A stretch of 64,000 nucleotides of DNA from Thiosulfatihalobacter marinus (GTDB lineage: Bacteria; Pseudomonadota; Alphaproteobacteria; Rhodobacterales; Rhodobacteraceae): positions 60,995-124,994 of the forward strand of contig NZ_JAECRZ010000011.1 of assembly GCF_016019955.1 (NCBI RefSeq). Direction: 5' to 3'. This document shows, one piece after another, positions 8,861 through 17,699 of this stretch (its first letter is position 1; each line of letters opens with the position of its first letter). Below the pieces are notes generated by a model that saw nothing but the letters and a program-made list of their open reading frames with translations, did not search any database and was not told the DNA's origin. The position numbers and the translations under genes are program-made.

Positions 8861-9120
8861 TCGTTGGCGGGTGGGGTGAGTTTGTCGCGCAGCAGGGCAC
8901 CGCGTCGGATTTGTTCGCGCACGACCTGGAGTTTGGCGCGAATCCGTTTTTGGCGGTCTTCCTTTTGGGTCTCCTCGAGCGCCCGGAGCAGTTCGGCCTC
9001 CTTGCTGTGCAGTTTGGCCAGGATGCTGGCCACGTCCGTCGGCTTGACGCGGGGCGCGTCGGGCTGGCCGATGCGGGCGAAATAGTCGTCAAGTTTGCGT
9101 GTTGTCTTGCGTAGGACCAT
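8845..9120 (-). CDS. Small charged protein of unknown function
   Basis: 91 residues, rich in Lys/Arg/Glu and predicted largely helical (a heptad-like stretch from about 38 to 80, AELLRALEETQKEDRQKRIRAK). No recognised family, signal peptide or membrane segment. AGGAGA sits 7 nt upstream of the ATG, which supports translation. Its start overlaps the end of the upstream Na/Pi-type transporter gene by 32 nt and its end overlaps the convergent LuxR gene by 16 nt. A cytoplasmic coiled-coil partner of the transporter is possible but unproven. Confidence 0.6.
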   Translation of the reverse strand: MVLRKTTRKLDDYFARIGQPDAPRVKPTDVASILAKLHSKEAELLRALEETQKEDRQKRIRAKLQVVREQIRRGALLRDKLTPPANDQGAR

Positions 9121-10984
9121 TATGGGTCTCCTTTTCGGAGGCGATTTGATCCTGACCGAAGGCTTCGGCCTCGTCCTCTTCGATGGTCAGAAGCTGTTCG
9201 ACCTGGGCCAGCGCCGGATCGGTTTCGGCATAGCAGACACGGGCCGCTTCGAGAAGGTTGTCCATCAGGTGATGCGCCGTACGGGCGTCGTTGAGGAACG
9301 AGGTTGCGGCGGTGGTCGAGATGCGTTCGTCGCGGATAGCCTGTTCCACGTCCTCGGTCAGTTGCGCGCGGTGGCGGCGAATCTCCACGCGTTCGTCATC
9401 CAGCCAGAGGCTGGAGCGGGATTCGGGATCGGCCTCGGCCATGTCGTCGAGCTCGATCAGGATGCGGGCGATCTGGGTACGCAGGTCGTCATAAAGCCTT
9501 GTGGCCTTGCCGCTGGAGTGAGTGGCGTAGAATTCGGTGTTGCGATGCAGATGCTGGGCGTCCTTGGCCGCGCGGGAAAGGCGACCGGCGGCTTCGCGCA
9601 GTTCAAAGAGCCGCTCGGAAATGGCCGGGGGCATTTCGCCGGCATTGAGGCGGGCGGCGAATTCGAGGATGGCGCCGTAGAGCGGCTTGATCCGGGTTTC
9701 ATAGGATATGCCGGGGGTCTGGGTGAAGGGCATTGCGGACACCGCTGCGGCGATGTCCGGGCTGCCGCGCAATCGCGCGATGTCGATGCCGATATTGCGC
9801 GCGGCGAGCCGTGTCGTGTTGGTCAGCAGGTGCCGGATTTCGTTGCGCAGGGCGGCCTCGGCGGTTTCGGGAAAGCGCAGCACGTCTTCGCTGAGAAAAT
9901 GCGGCACCGAGATATCAACCTTGGGTGCGGGAATGCGGTGTTCCAGGAAGGTGACCAACTGGCGTGCGAAGGGCAGCATGAGAGACACGCCAAGGACGTT
10001 GAACAAGGTGTGGAACATGGCCAGGCGCAGAGTGAAATCGTCTGTGGCAATGCCGACGGCGTCGCTGAGGATCTGGACCGCGCCTGCCAGCAGCTTGATG
10101 AAGACGAGCGCGACGGTAGCGGTGATCCCGTTGAACAGGAGGTGCGCCAGCGCCAGCCGCCGCCCTTGGTAATTGGCCGAAATCGCGCCGATCAGGGCGG
10201 TGACGGTGGTGCCGACATTCGAGCCGATGGCCAGCGCCAGCGCATTTTCATAGGTAATCTGCCCGGCGGCCAGCGCGGTGATGGTCAGGACCAGCGTGGC
10301 ATGGCTGGACTGCATCACCACGGTCATCATCGCACCGACGACGGCATAGACTATCAGGCCAAGCGCGCCGGTCATGGCAAGGCGGGCGAGGTCGATATTG
10401 CCGCTGATCCCGTCAAAGCCCTCTTTCATGAAATAGATGCCCAGGAAGAGAAAGCCGATGCCGCCAAGAATGCGGCCGCTGCCGGCAAGGTATTTGCCGG
10501 GCGCGAATCCCAGAACGCCGGAGATCGCGATCATCGGCAGGGCGTAGGCGGCAATGTCGATCTTGAGCCCGATCCCGGCGATCAGCCAGGCGCCGGTGGT
10601 GGTGCCGATATTGGCGCCGAAGATGATGCCGATCCCGCCCAGAAGCGTGATCATGCCCGCACTGAGAAAGGAAATCGTGATCACCGTTATCAGCGAGCTG
10701 GATTGCATCAGCGCGGTTGCCACAATGCCCAACCCCAACGCCTTGGGCATCGAGGCGGTGGCACGTTCCAGGATGCGCTCCAGCGCGCCGCCGGAAAAGT
10801 TCTGAAAGCCCTGTTCCAGAAGGGACATTCCCAGCAGGAACATGGCCAGCCCGGCGGCGATTTCCTGAATGTCCGGATAGGCCCAGAACCCGATCAGCAG
10901 GAAGGCCACCGCGAGAAGGACGGGAATGGATCGGTTCAATTCAAAGCCTTGCACTTGCCGGATGGGGCAAGTGTGGGCGCGCAT
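9089..10984 (-). CDS. Na/Pi cotransporter family protein with PhoU-like C-terminus
   Basis: Up to 631 residues. Two Na_Pi_cotrans repeats carry the QSS motifs (TALMQSSSLI and VVMQSSHATL) amid about 8-10 hydrophobic segments in residues 20-340. The C-terminal ~250 residues are soluble and helical like PhoU (LRNEIRHLLTNTTRLAARNIG). The family imports phosphate with sodium or acts in phosphate homeostasis. The start is uncertain: ATG at 10984 lacks a good ribosome site, and GTG at 10954 within a hairpin or a downstream start are alternatives. It is followed by the overlapping small charged protein gene. Confidence 0.85.
   Translation of the reverse strand: MRAHTCPIRQVQGFELNRSIPVLLAVAFLLIGFWAYPDIQEIAAGLAMFLLGMSLLEQGFQNFSGGALERILERATASMPKALGLGIVATALMQSSSLITVITISFLSAGMITLLGGIGIIFGANIGTTTGAWLIAGIGLKIDIAAYALPMIAISGVLGFAPGKYLAGSGRILGGIGFLFLGIYFMKEGFDGISGNIDLARLAMTGALGLIVYAVVGAMMTVVMQSSHATLVLTITALAAGQITYENALALAIGSNVGTTVTALIGAISANYQGRRLALAHLLFNGITATVALVFIKLLAGAVQILSDAVGIATDDFTLRLAMFHTLFNVLGVSLMLPFARQLVTFLEHRIPAPKVDISVPHFLSEDVLRFPETAEAALRNEIRHLLTNTTRLAARNIGIDIARLRGSPDIAAAVSAMPFTQTPGISYETRIKPLYGAILEFAARLNAGEMPPAISERLFELREAAGRLSRAAKDAQHLHRNTEFYATHSSGKATRLYDDLRTQIARILIELDDMAEADPESRSSLWLDDERVEIRRHRAQLTEDVEQAIRDERISTTAATSFLNDARTAHHLMDNLLEAARVCYAETDPALAQVEQLLTIEEDEAEAFGQDQIASEKETHNGPTQDNTQT
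10952..10973. promoter_or_regulatory. Hairpin at the 5' end of the Na/Pi transporter gene
   Basis: Arms CACTTGCC (10952-10959) and GGCAAGTG (10966-10973) with a 6-nt loop. It overlaps the first codons if ATG 10984 is used and would lie in the leader if a later start is used. It may affect initiation. Confidence 0.45.
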
Positions 10985-11022
10985 GCGCGCCGGTGCAAGC
11001 AGGAACTGACCCCGCAGATGGA

Positions 11023-11718
11023 TCAGACCGATACCGCCTGAAGCAATTCTTCGCGTCCGAGCGCGCCGGCGGCGCCGGATTTGACCACCTCGCCGCGCCG
11101 CAGGATGACGAAGCTGTCGGCGTGCTCGTAGGCAAAATCGAAGAACTGTTCGACAAGGATGATCGCCATGTCTCCGCGGTCGCGCAAATAATCGATGACC
11201 TTGCCGATCTGCTTGATGATATTGGGCTGGATGCCTTCGGTGGGTTCATCCAGCAGGAGCAGTTTGGGTTTGGTGATCAGGGCGCGGGCAATGGCAAGTT
11301 GTTGTTGCTGGCCGCCCGAAAGATCGCCGCCGCGCCGGTGCAGAAATTCCTTGAGAATCGGGAACAGTTCGAAAATTTCGCCGGGGATGAAATGTTCGGA
11401 ACGGGGCAGGCAGGCGTAACCGGTTTCCAGATTTTCGCGCACCGTCAACAGGGGAAACACGTCACGGCCCTGTGGGACATAACCAACGCCCAGTTGCGCC
11501 ATGGCCTGTGCGGGCAGCTTGCCGAGCTTTTCGGCGTTGAAGGTTATGTCGCCCGAGCTGCGCATGTGGGTGCCCGAGATGGCCTTGAGCAGCGATGTCT
11601 TGCCCACCCCGTTGGTGCCCATGATGCAGGTGGTCTTGCCCAGTTCGGCCTGCATCGAGATGCCATGCAGGATTTGCGAACTGCCATAGTGCAGCGAGAG
11701 GTTTTCTATCTTCAGCAT
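11023..11718 (-). CDS. urtE: Urea ABC transporter ATP-binding protein UrtE
   Basis: 231 residues, LivF-type ATPase. Walker A GTNGVGKT (~34-41), signature LSGGQQQQLAIARAL, Walker B LLLLDEPTEGIQPNII; the GTNGVGKT variant and EGIQPNII are characteristic of UrtE rather than generic LivF. Last gene of urtABCDE, 4 nt after urtD. With UrtD it powers high-affinity urea import, commonly induced under nitrogen limitation in this group. Confidence 0.95.
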   Translation of the reverse strand: MLKIENLSLHYGSSQILHGISMQAELGKTTCIMGTNGVGKTSLLKAISGTHMRSSGDITFNAEKLGKLPAQAMAQLGVGYVPQGRDVFPLLTVRENLETGYACLPRSEHFIPGEIFELFPILKEFLHRRGGDLSGGQQQQLAIARALITKPKLLLLDEPTEGIQPNIIKQIGKVIDYLRDRGDMAIILVEQFFDFAYEHADSFVILRRGEVVKSGAAGALGREELLQAVSV

Positions 11719-11722
11719 ATTC

Positions 11723-12463
11723 CTAGCGTCCCAGATACACGTCGATGACGTGCTTGTTGCTGGTTACGTGGTCCAGCGAGCCTTCGGCCAGAACCGCGCC
11801 TTCATGCAGGACCGTGACGCGGCAGTTGAGCCGGCGGACAAATTCCATGTCATGTTCCACGACGACAACCGCGCGGGTGCGGGCCGCTTCGACGAGGATT
11901 GCGGTGGTGTGTTCGCGTTCCTCGGGCGTCATGCCCGCAGCCGGTTCGTCGACCAGCAGAAGCCGGGGCTCCTGGGCCAGCAACATGCCGATTTCGAGCC
12001 ATTGTTTCTGGCCGTGGCTAAGCTCTCCCGATTTGCGTTCAAGCTGGTCGGAAAGGCCGATCTGTGCGGCGAGGTCATGGACCTTTTCGGTGTCGGGGGC
12101 ATTGCGTTTGTAGAGCAGGACAGCGAACGGGTTGCGGTCTTTCCTGAGGGCCAGAAGGAGATTGTCGAAGACGGATTGATCCTCGAACACGGTGGGGCGC
12201 TGAAATTTTCGCCCCACGCCCGCGCGGGCGATCCGGGCCTCGGACATTTTCAGCAGGCTGACCGATTTTTCGCCCCAGATGACGCGGCCTTCGTCCGGTT
12301 TGGTCTTGCCGGTGATGATGTCCATGAAGGTGGTCTTGCCCGCGCCATTGGGGCCGATGATGGCGCGCATCTCGGCCGATCCGATCTGGAAAGACAGGTT
12401 GTTGATTGCCTTGAACCCGTCAAAGGAGACCGAGACACCGGAAACTTCGAGAAGGGTGCTCAT
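11723..12463 (-). CDS. urtD: Urea ABC transporter ATP-binding protein UrtD
   Basis: 246 residues, LivG-type ATPase: Walker A GPNGAGKT (~34-41), signature LSHGQKQWLEIGMLL and Walker B LLLVDEPAAGMTPEE. LSHGQKQWLEI is the UrtD form of the signature motif. The start at 12463 (MSTLLEV) is chosen because it gives the usual length and a 4-nt ATGA overlap with urtC; a longer in-frame extension to 13036 only shadows urtC. Partner of UrtE in the urea importer. Confidence 0.95.
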   Translation of the reverse strand: MSTLLEVSGVSVSFDGFKAINNLSFQIGSAEMRAIIGPNGAGKTTFMDIITGKTKPDEGRVIWGEKSVSLLKMSEARIARAGVGRKFQRPTVFEDQSVFDNLLLALRKDRNPFAVLLYKRNAPDTEKVHDLAAQIGLSDQLERKSGELSHGQKQWLEIGMLLAQEPRLLLVDEPAAGMTPEEREHTTAILVEAARTRAVVVVEHDMEFVRRLNCRVTVLHEGAVLAEGSLDHVTSNKHVIDVYLGR

Positions 12464-13692
12464 GCTTCGGCCTCCTGTTCCTTGAGCGAGCCGCTGCCGG
12501 GACCGAGATCCTTGCCGTGACGGTTGGGCGGTTTGCGCCCGGTGAAATAGTCGAACAGGCCGCCGATGCCCTTGGGCGCGAACAGGGTGACGAGTACGAA
12601 AGACAGGCCCAGTACCACCTGCCACCAGTCGACCCAGTCGATGGTGTAGAACCCGAGCGGGATCGAAGGCACCTGGCCGCCGGTGAACCATGTCGACACG
12701 AGCGACACGAAGGCGGCACCGATCACCGCGCCGTACAGCCGGCCGCGCCCGCCGATGGCGACCCAGACCGCGAGGTAGATTGACGCGATCGGGGCGATCT
12801 CGGCCGGGTTGATGATACCGGCCTGGGGGTAGTAGAGCGCGCCGGCGATGCCCGAGATCACTGCGGTGACGGTGAAGATGAAGAGCTTGTAGCCTTCGAC
12901 AGAGTATCCAAGGAAGCGCACGCGCGCCTCGTCGTCGCGGATGCCGCGCAGCACCGAGCCGAACTTGCCCGACACCACCCAGGCCGCGAAGAGATAACCC
13001 AGGCCAAGGGCGAGGGCGGAGGCCCAGAAGAACCACAGCGACACGACCGATTGCGGCACGTCGTCCAGACCGGGCAGGTTTTGCAGGCCCGAGAGGCCAT
13101 TGTTGCCGCGCAGGCCGCTGTCGTTCTGGAACAGGTAGAGCGCAAGGGCGAGTGTCATTGCCTGGGTGAGGATTGACAGGTAGACGCCGGTCACGCGGCT
13201 GCGGAAGGCGAGCCAGCCGAAGACCAGCGCCAGCAGCCCGGGCACGGCGACCACGAGGATCAGTTGCAGGGCGAGGCTGTGCGAGAAGGCCCAGATCAGC
13301 GGAAAGTCCGATCCGCCGACCACGCCGAATATCTGGTTGCCGATGGCGTCGGTGATTTCCTGTGGTGTCGGGGGAATATCGGCATTGGCCATCGAGGTGA
13401 CGACGATGTCGCGGGTGCGTTCATACATCAGCCACATGCCGATCATGTAACCACCCAGCCCGAAAAAGGCGAAGTGGCCGAGCGACAGGATGCCTGTGTA
13501 GCCCCAGACAAGATCCATCGCCAGGGCGATCAGGCTGAGGCTGAGGGTTTTCCCGAGCGTCTTGACAAAGCTGGTGGAGATCATGCCGGTGCCCAGTGCC
13601 TCGGAAAGCGCGGTGACACCGAGGGTGAACAGGCCAAGGCAGGCCAGAAAGACAAGCACCGAAGGGTTGCGGGCGAAGAGGGAGCGGGTCAT
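12460..13692 (-). CDS. urtC: Urea ABC transporter permease UrtC
   Basis: 410 residues, LivM-type inner-membrane permease with about 10 hydrophobic segments. The stretch GYTGILSLGHFAFFGLGGYMIGMWLMYER (key residues G-SLGH-FF-GGY) and the NNGLSGLQNLPGLD periplasmic loop identify UrtC. ATG 13692 (MTRSLFARN) is preceded by AGGAGG; an upstream ATG at 13773 would add arginine-rich repeat-derived sequence. It forms the urea channel with UrtB. Confidence 0.95.
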   Translation of the reverse strand: MTRSLFARNPSVLVFLACLGLFTLGVTALSEALGTGMISTSFVKTLGKTLSLSLIALAMDLVWGYTGILSLGHFAFFGLGGYMIGMWLMYERTRDIVVTSMANADIPPTPQEITDAIGNQIFGVVGGSDFPLIWAFSHSLALQLILVVAVPGLLALVFGWLAFRSRVTGVYLSILTQAMTLALALYLFQNDSGLRGNNGLSGLQNLPGLDDVPQSVVSLWFFWASALALGLGYLFAAWVVSGKFGSVLRGIRDDEARVRFLGYSVEGYKLFIFTVTAVISGIAGALYYPQAGIINPAEIAPIASIYLAVWVAIGGRGRLYGAVIGAAFVSLVSTWFTGGQVPSIPLGFYTIDWVDWWQVVLGLSFVLVTLFAPKGIGGLFDYFTGRKPPNRHGKDLGPGSGSLKEQEAEA

Positions 13693-13715
13693 GCGGTGGC
13701 GCCTCCTGATGAAGG

Positions 13716-13787
13716 GGGGCAGGGGGCGCTGCCCCCGTCGCCGCTGGCGACTCCCCCGGAGTATTTCCGGCAAAATGAAGAACGGGG
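13716..13787 (+). repeat. Hairpin plus dispersed repeat copy C, between urtB and urtC
   Basis: A hairpin with arms GGGGGCAG (13716-13723) and CTGCCCCC (13730-13737) precedes a repeat copy ending CCCCCGGAGTATTTCCGGC then AAAATGAAGAACGGGG. It fills most of the 102-nt urtB-urtC gap. Confidence 0.65.
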
Positions 13788-13794
13788 CATGCGA

Positions 13795-15726
13795 TCAGTC
13801 TCCTGCGGCCCGACCCTTGAGCGCGATGATGCCGCGCGGTCGGAACTGGATGAAGATGATGATGAAGATGATCATGTAGGTCTGGGCGGCCAGCGTGTTG
13901 GACGGGTTCATCCATTCGATGCCTTTCTGCAGGAAACCGATCATGGCGGCGCCGGCCAGCGTGCCCCAGATATTGCCGACGCCGCCGACGACCACGGTCA
14001 TGAAGCTTTGCACGATGTAGTCGGAGCCGAGTTCGGAGGTGACCTTGGCGAAGAGGCCGATGGCGACGCCGGCGATGCCGGCGATGCCCGAGCCGAGGCC
14101 GAAGGTGAGCATGTTGACGCGATCCGGGTTGATACCCATCGAGGCCGCCATGCGCGGGTTTTGCGTGACGGCGCGGGTTTCCAGGCCAAGGCGGGTGCGT
14201 TTCATGATGAAGAGGAAGACGCATAGAAAGATCAGCGCCAGGGCGAAAATGGCGATGCGGATATAAGAGATCGAGACCACGTCGTTGAGTATCCAGGCGC
14301 CGTCGAGCCAGGCCGGGGCGGTGAGGGGGCGGGCCTGGGTGCCGAAGATGTTCTTGGCGATCTGTTGCAGGGCGATGGAGATGCCGAACGTGGCCAGAAG
14401 GGTTTCCAGAGGGCGGTTGTAGAGGTGGCGGATCACCAGGCGTTCCATGGCGACACCGGCGGCAAATGTCACCAGGAAGGCCAGCGGCAGGGCGATCAGG
14501 ATGGACACGGTGTAGTTGGGAACAAACTGCTGCACCACATAGCCGGTATAGGCGCCCATCATGATGAATTCGCCATGGGCCATGTTGATCACGCCCATCA
14601 CGCCGAAAGTGATGGCCAGGCCGATGGCGGCGAGGAAGAAGATCGAGGCCAGCGAGATACCGTCAAGCGCCAGATCGAGCGCCTGGTTCAGGGCGACGCG
14701 GGTTTCAATGGATTTGAGCGCATCCCGGGCGGCGTCGGTCACTTCCTTGGAAGGCTCGGCAAAGACCTGAAAAAAGGGCTGGTCGGCAACGACCGTAGCT
14801 TTGGTCATGTTCGGCGACCAGTCGGGATTGAGCGCGGCATAGGCGCGGTCACGCGCGGGTTGCGAGTTGAGCCGGGCCAGTGGAATGCCGCCCACCTTGC
14901 CGCCTGCGATGTTTTCGGACAGCACGGCGCGGCGTTGGTCGGGCGTGGGCAGGGGCGCGGCGACGCCGGCGGCGACCATCAGGTCAAACGCGGCCTCTAC
15001 GGACAGTCCCGGATCGCCGGGGGTGATACGGGCGCCGGTATTGGCGCTGTCGGGCGGATTGAACACGATCTTGCTGGTCAGCAGCGAATTGAGCGCGGCG
15101 CGGGTATCGAGGGAAATGTCCGTGGCGATGCTTTGGATGGCGGCGACGCGGGTGGGCGTATCGGTGGCAAAACGGATGGTCAGCAGGGTGAGAAGCTGTT
15201 GCTTGCGGGCTTTGATCGCCGGATCGGATTCGCCGGCGATAGACGCGCGCAGCGGGGCAAGGTGGCTGGGCTCGGCATCGCGCTGGATCGCGGTGAGGGC
15301 CGCCAGGCGGCGCGCCGGATCGGGATCGGAGAGCTGGAATTGCACCAGGGCGGCGCCGATCATGGCGCGAACGCCGCTGTTGGGTTTGAGCTGTTTCAGG
15401 GCCGCCTTGTCAAAATCTCCAACCGGCGCGGCGGTGTCGAAATCATACAGGCGGAAGGTTTTCCCGGTGATCTCTTCGGCCCAGAAGAACAGGCCGTCCT
15501 CCTTGCGCAGCCACATGTCCTTGTTCTGCCATTTTTGCAGCACGGTCTGGGCGCTGGGCAGGCCGCTGGCGGCAAGCGCGTCGATGGCTGGCTGGATCGT
15601 CTTGCGCGAGGCCTTGTTGATCAGCGCCGCATGCTCTTGCAGAAGATCCTGCGTGGGCCCGGCCTGGGCAGGCAGGGTCAGGGCGAGCAGCGTCGCCGCG
15701 CACAAGAGGGAAAGGAAGTGCCGCAT
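13795..15726 (-). CDS. urtB: Urea ABC transporter permease UrtB with long periplasmic N-terminal domain
   Basis: 643 residues. Signal peptide MRHFLSLLCAATLLALTLPAQA; residues ~24-320 form a soluble, helical domain with repeated AL/IQ-rich segments (HEAT-like appearance); residues ~345-640 are the LivH-type membrane permease (GVMGVINMAHGEFIMMGAYTGY, then ETRAVTQNPRMAASMGIN coupling loop). The extra N-terminal domain is a known feature of many proteobacterial UrtB proteins; its role is not established. It is 84 nt downstream of urtA, across a strong hairpin. Confidence 0.95.
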   Translation of the reverse strand: MRHFLSLLCAATLLALTLPAQAGPTQDLLQEHAALINKASRKTIQPAIDALAASGLPSAQTVLQKWQNKDMWLRKEDGLFFWAEEITGKTFRLYDFDTAAPVGDFDKAALKQLKPNSGVRAMIGAALVQFQLSDPDPARRLAALTAIQRDAEPSHLAPLRASIAGESDPAIKARKQQLLTLLTIRFATDTPTRVAAIQSIATDISLDTRAALNSLLTSKIVFNPPDSANTGARITPGDPGLSVEAAFDLMVAAGVAAPLPTPDQRRAVLSENIAGGKVGGIPLARLNSQPARDRAYAALNPDWSPNMTKATVVADQPFFQVFAEPSKEVTDAARDALKSIETRVALNQALDLALDGISLASIFFLAAIGLAITFGVMGVINMAHGEFIMMGAYTGYVVQQFVPNYTVSILIALPLAFLVTFAAGVAMERLVIRHLYNRPLETLLATFGISIALQQIAKNIFGTQARPLTAPAWLDGAWILNDVVSISYIRIAIFALALIFLCVFLFIMKRTRLGLETRAVTQNPRMAASMGINPDRVNMLTFGLGSGIAGIAGVAIGLFAKVTSELGSDYIVQSFMTVVVGGVGNIWGTLAGAAMIGFLQKGIEWMNPSNTLAAQTYMIIFIIIFIQFRPRGIIALKGRAAGD

Positions 15727-15767
15727 TCCGGAAGTACCTGGGATTTGGGAAGAGGATCGGCCGAAGC

Positions 15768-15791
15768 GGGCAGGCGCGTTGGCGCCTGCCC
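15768..15791. promoter_or_regulatory. Intercistronic hairpin urtA-urtB
   Basis: Arms GGGCAGGCGC (15768-15777) and GCGCCTGCCC (15782-15791), loop GTTG, no following U-tract. Immediately downstream of the binding-protein gene on the transcript. Likely stabilises urtA mRNA and/or attenuates urtB expression (inference). Confidence 0.65.
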
Positions 15792-15810
15792 CGATGGCGG
15801 GTGGGTGCGA

Positions 15811-17091
15811 TCAGTAGTTCGACTTGATCTGCACGCAGCTGTTGGTTTCGGTGTTGTACATACCGCAGCCCAGTTCTTGCCAGTCCGACTTGAGGATCGC
15901 CGATTCCGGCAGGAAGTCTGTCCAGGCATCGCCGGGCACTTCTTCGGTCTGGCTGATGATGTCGAACTGGCCGTCGGCCTGGATCTCACCGATCAGCACC
16001 GGCTTGGCCAGGTGATGGTTGGGCAGCATCACGGCGGTACCGCCGGTCAGGTTGGGCACTTCGATGCCGTACATCGCTTCGCGCACCGCATCGACATCGG
16101 TGGTGCCGGCTTTTTCAACCGCCTTGATGTACATGTTGAAGCCGATCACATGGGCCTCCATCGGGTCATTGGTGACGCGATCTTCGCCGGCAAAGGCCTT
16201 CCACTTGGCGATGAACTCGTCGTTCAGGTCGCTTTCGGCGGACTGGAAGTAGTTCCATGCGGCGAGATGGCCGACGAGGTTGGTGGTGTCGAGGCCCGAC
16301 AGCTCCTCTTCACCCACCGAGAAGGCCACGACGGGAATGTCGTCGGCGGACACGCCTGCGGCGGCGAGTTCCTTGTAAAAGCCGATATTAGCGTCACCGT
16401 TGATGGTGGAGATCACGCCAACCTTCTTGCCGTCGGCACCCAGGGCCACAACGTCGGCCACGATTTTCGACCAGTCGGAATGGCCGAACGGGGTGTAGTT
16501 GACGAAGATGTCCTCTGCGGCGATGCCCTTGTCCTTGAGATAGCTTTCAAGGATGTTGTTGGTGGTGCGGGGATAGACATAATCGGTCCCCAGAAGGGCG
16601 AATTTCTCGACTCCCAGTTCTTCGAGGAAGTAATCCGTTGCCGGGATCGCCTGCTGGTTCGGTGCGGCGCCGGTGTAAAAGACGTTTTTCGAGCTTTCTT
16701 CGCCTTCATACTGAACCGGGTAGAACATCAGGCCGTTCAGTTCTTCGAGAACCGGCAGGGCCGATTTGCGGCTGACCGAGGTCCAGCTGCCAAAGATCAC
16801 GTCGACGTTTTCGACAGTCAGCAGTTCGCGGGCCTTTTCGGCGAACAGCGGCCAGTCGGAGGCCGGGTCAACCACGACCGCTTCGAGCTGTTTGCCCAGC
16901 ACGCCGCCCTTCTTGTTCTGCTCGTCAATGAGCATCAGCATGGTGTCCTTGAGCGTGGTCTCCGAGATGGCCATGGTGCCCGAGAGCGAGTGCAGAACAC
17001 CGATCTTGATGGTGTCTTCGGCGGCAAAGGCCGTACCCGTCAGGCCGGCCAGCATGGTGGCGCCGGCGAGGGTGGATTTCAGGAAGTTCAT
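15811..17091 (-). CDS. urtA: Urea ABC transporter substrate-binding protein UrtA
   Basis: 426 residues. Signal peptide MNFLKSTLAGATMLAGLTGTAFA; mature part has the UrtA/FmdD hallmarks IKIGVLHSLSGTMAISE, VVVDPASDWPLFAEKA, FGSWTSVSRKSALPV, PVQYEGEE and GTDYVYPRTTN. It binds urea (some homologues also short amides) in the periplasm. The start at 17091 is preceded by GGAGGAC. First gene of urtABCDE; the 608-nt region upstream would hold its promoter, but no clear NtrC or sigma-54 site was found there. Confidence 0.96.
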   Translation of the reverse strand: MNFLKSTLAGATMLAGLTGTAFAAEDTIKIGVLHSLSGTMAISETTLKDTMLMLIDEQNKKGGVLGKQLEAVVVDPASDWPLFAEKARELLTVENVDVIFGSWTSVSRKSALPVLEELNGLMFYPVQYEGEESSKNVFYTGAAPNQQAIPATDYFLEELGVEKFALLGTDYVYPRTTNNILESYLKDKGIAAEDIFVNYTPFGHSDWSKIVADVVALGADGKKVGVISTINGDANIGFYKELAAAGVSADDIPVVAFSVGEEELSGLDTTNLVGHLAAWNYFQSAESDLNDEFIAKWKAFAGEDRVTNDPMEAHVIGFNMYIKAVEKAGTTDVDAVREAMYGIEVPNLTGGTAVMLPNHHLAKPVLIGEIQADGQFDIISQTEEVPGDAWTDFLPESAILKSDWQELGCGMYNTETNSCVQIKSNY

Positions 17092-17699
17092 GTGCGTCCT
17101 CCAGCAGGGTTTGGGCGGCATCCTCTTGCGCGGGGGCGCAATTGATCCTACCTCGAACCCTGCAACTTGATGTTGCGATCCGTGTGGCGGCCCTGATCGA
17201 GGTCCAATTCGTAGGGTCGTCACACACCCGAATGTGTTGAGCAGACTGTCCGCGCGTCGGGTGCCCTTACCATTCTGCGATGGGCCCGAAGGCGCAAATC
17301 GGGGCGCTGGAAATTTAGGCGATTGGGCGTATCTGCGCATATATTGGGCGTATGTCGGCGCGGTTGCCTGCAATTTGGGCGTCCCGGGGGCGCCGGTTAT
17401 GCAAGACGTGGCCGTTTTCGATCTGGTTGGGGGTGTTTCGGTGTCTTGCGCTGCCCGAATATGGCGCCGATTCCCCGCTGGAGTGGCAACCGTCGCCTGG
17501 CTTGGGCCGTGCGGGCGCGCCTGGCGGATCTGCGTTGCGCGGTTTGACGGCCACGGCACGGTGTCCGTTTCAAAAAGCCGCGCGCACGGGTAACAAAATG
17601 GCGCTATTTCCTTGCAAATCGGGTGTAGGGATGGCACCCGTCTGGGCCAGACCCTGCCCAGGCCCTGCACTGGGGAAATGCTGACCGGAGGAGTTCCCG
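17092..17699. other. 608-nt intergenic region between divergent urtA and ilvD
   Basis: No convincing gene. Three near-copies of ATTGGGCGTAT/ATTTGGGCGT occur on the plus strand at 17322, 17343 and 17373. The first two are exactly 21 bp apart, two helical turns. The 3' part near 17630-17690 is G/C-rich and could fold in the ilvD leader. A 119-codon open frame at 17234-17593 has unconvincing composition. Confidence 0.5.

Noticed and set aside
14365..17145. 926-codon plus-strand open frame opposite urtB/urtA
   Set aside because: Antisense to two clearly conserved urea-transport genes; no recognisable domain.
17234..17593. 119-codon frame between urtA and ilvD
   Set aside because: No ribosome site, unusual composition and no family resemblance.
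17092..17699. Sigma-54 promoter or NtrC site for urtA
   Set aside because: No TGGCAC-N5-TTGC element or NtrC dyad was convincing by eye; a matrix scan would be decisive.
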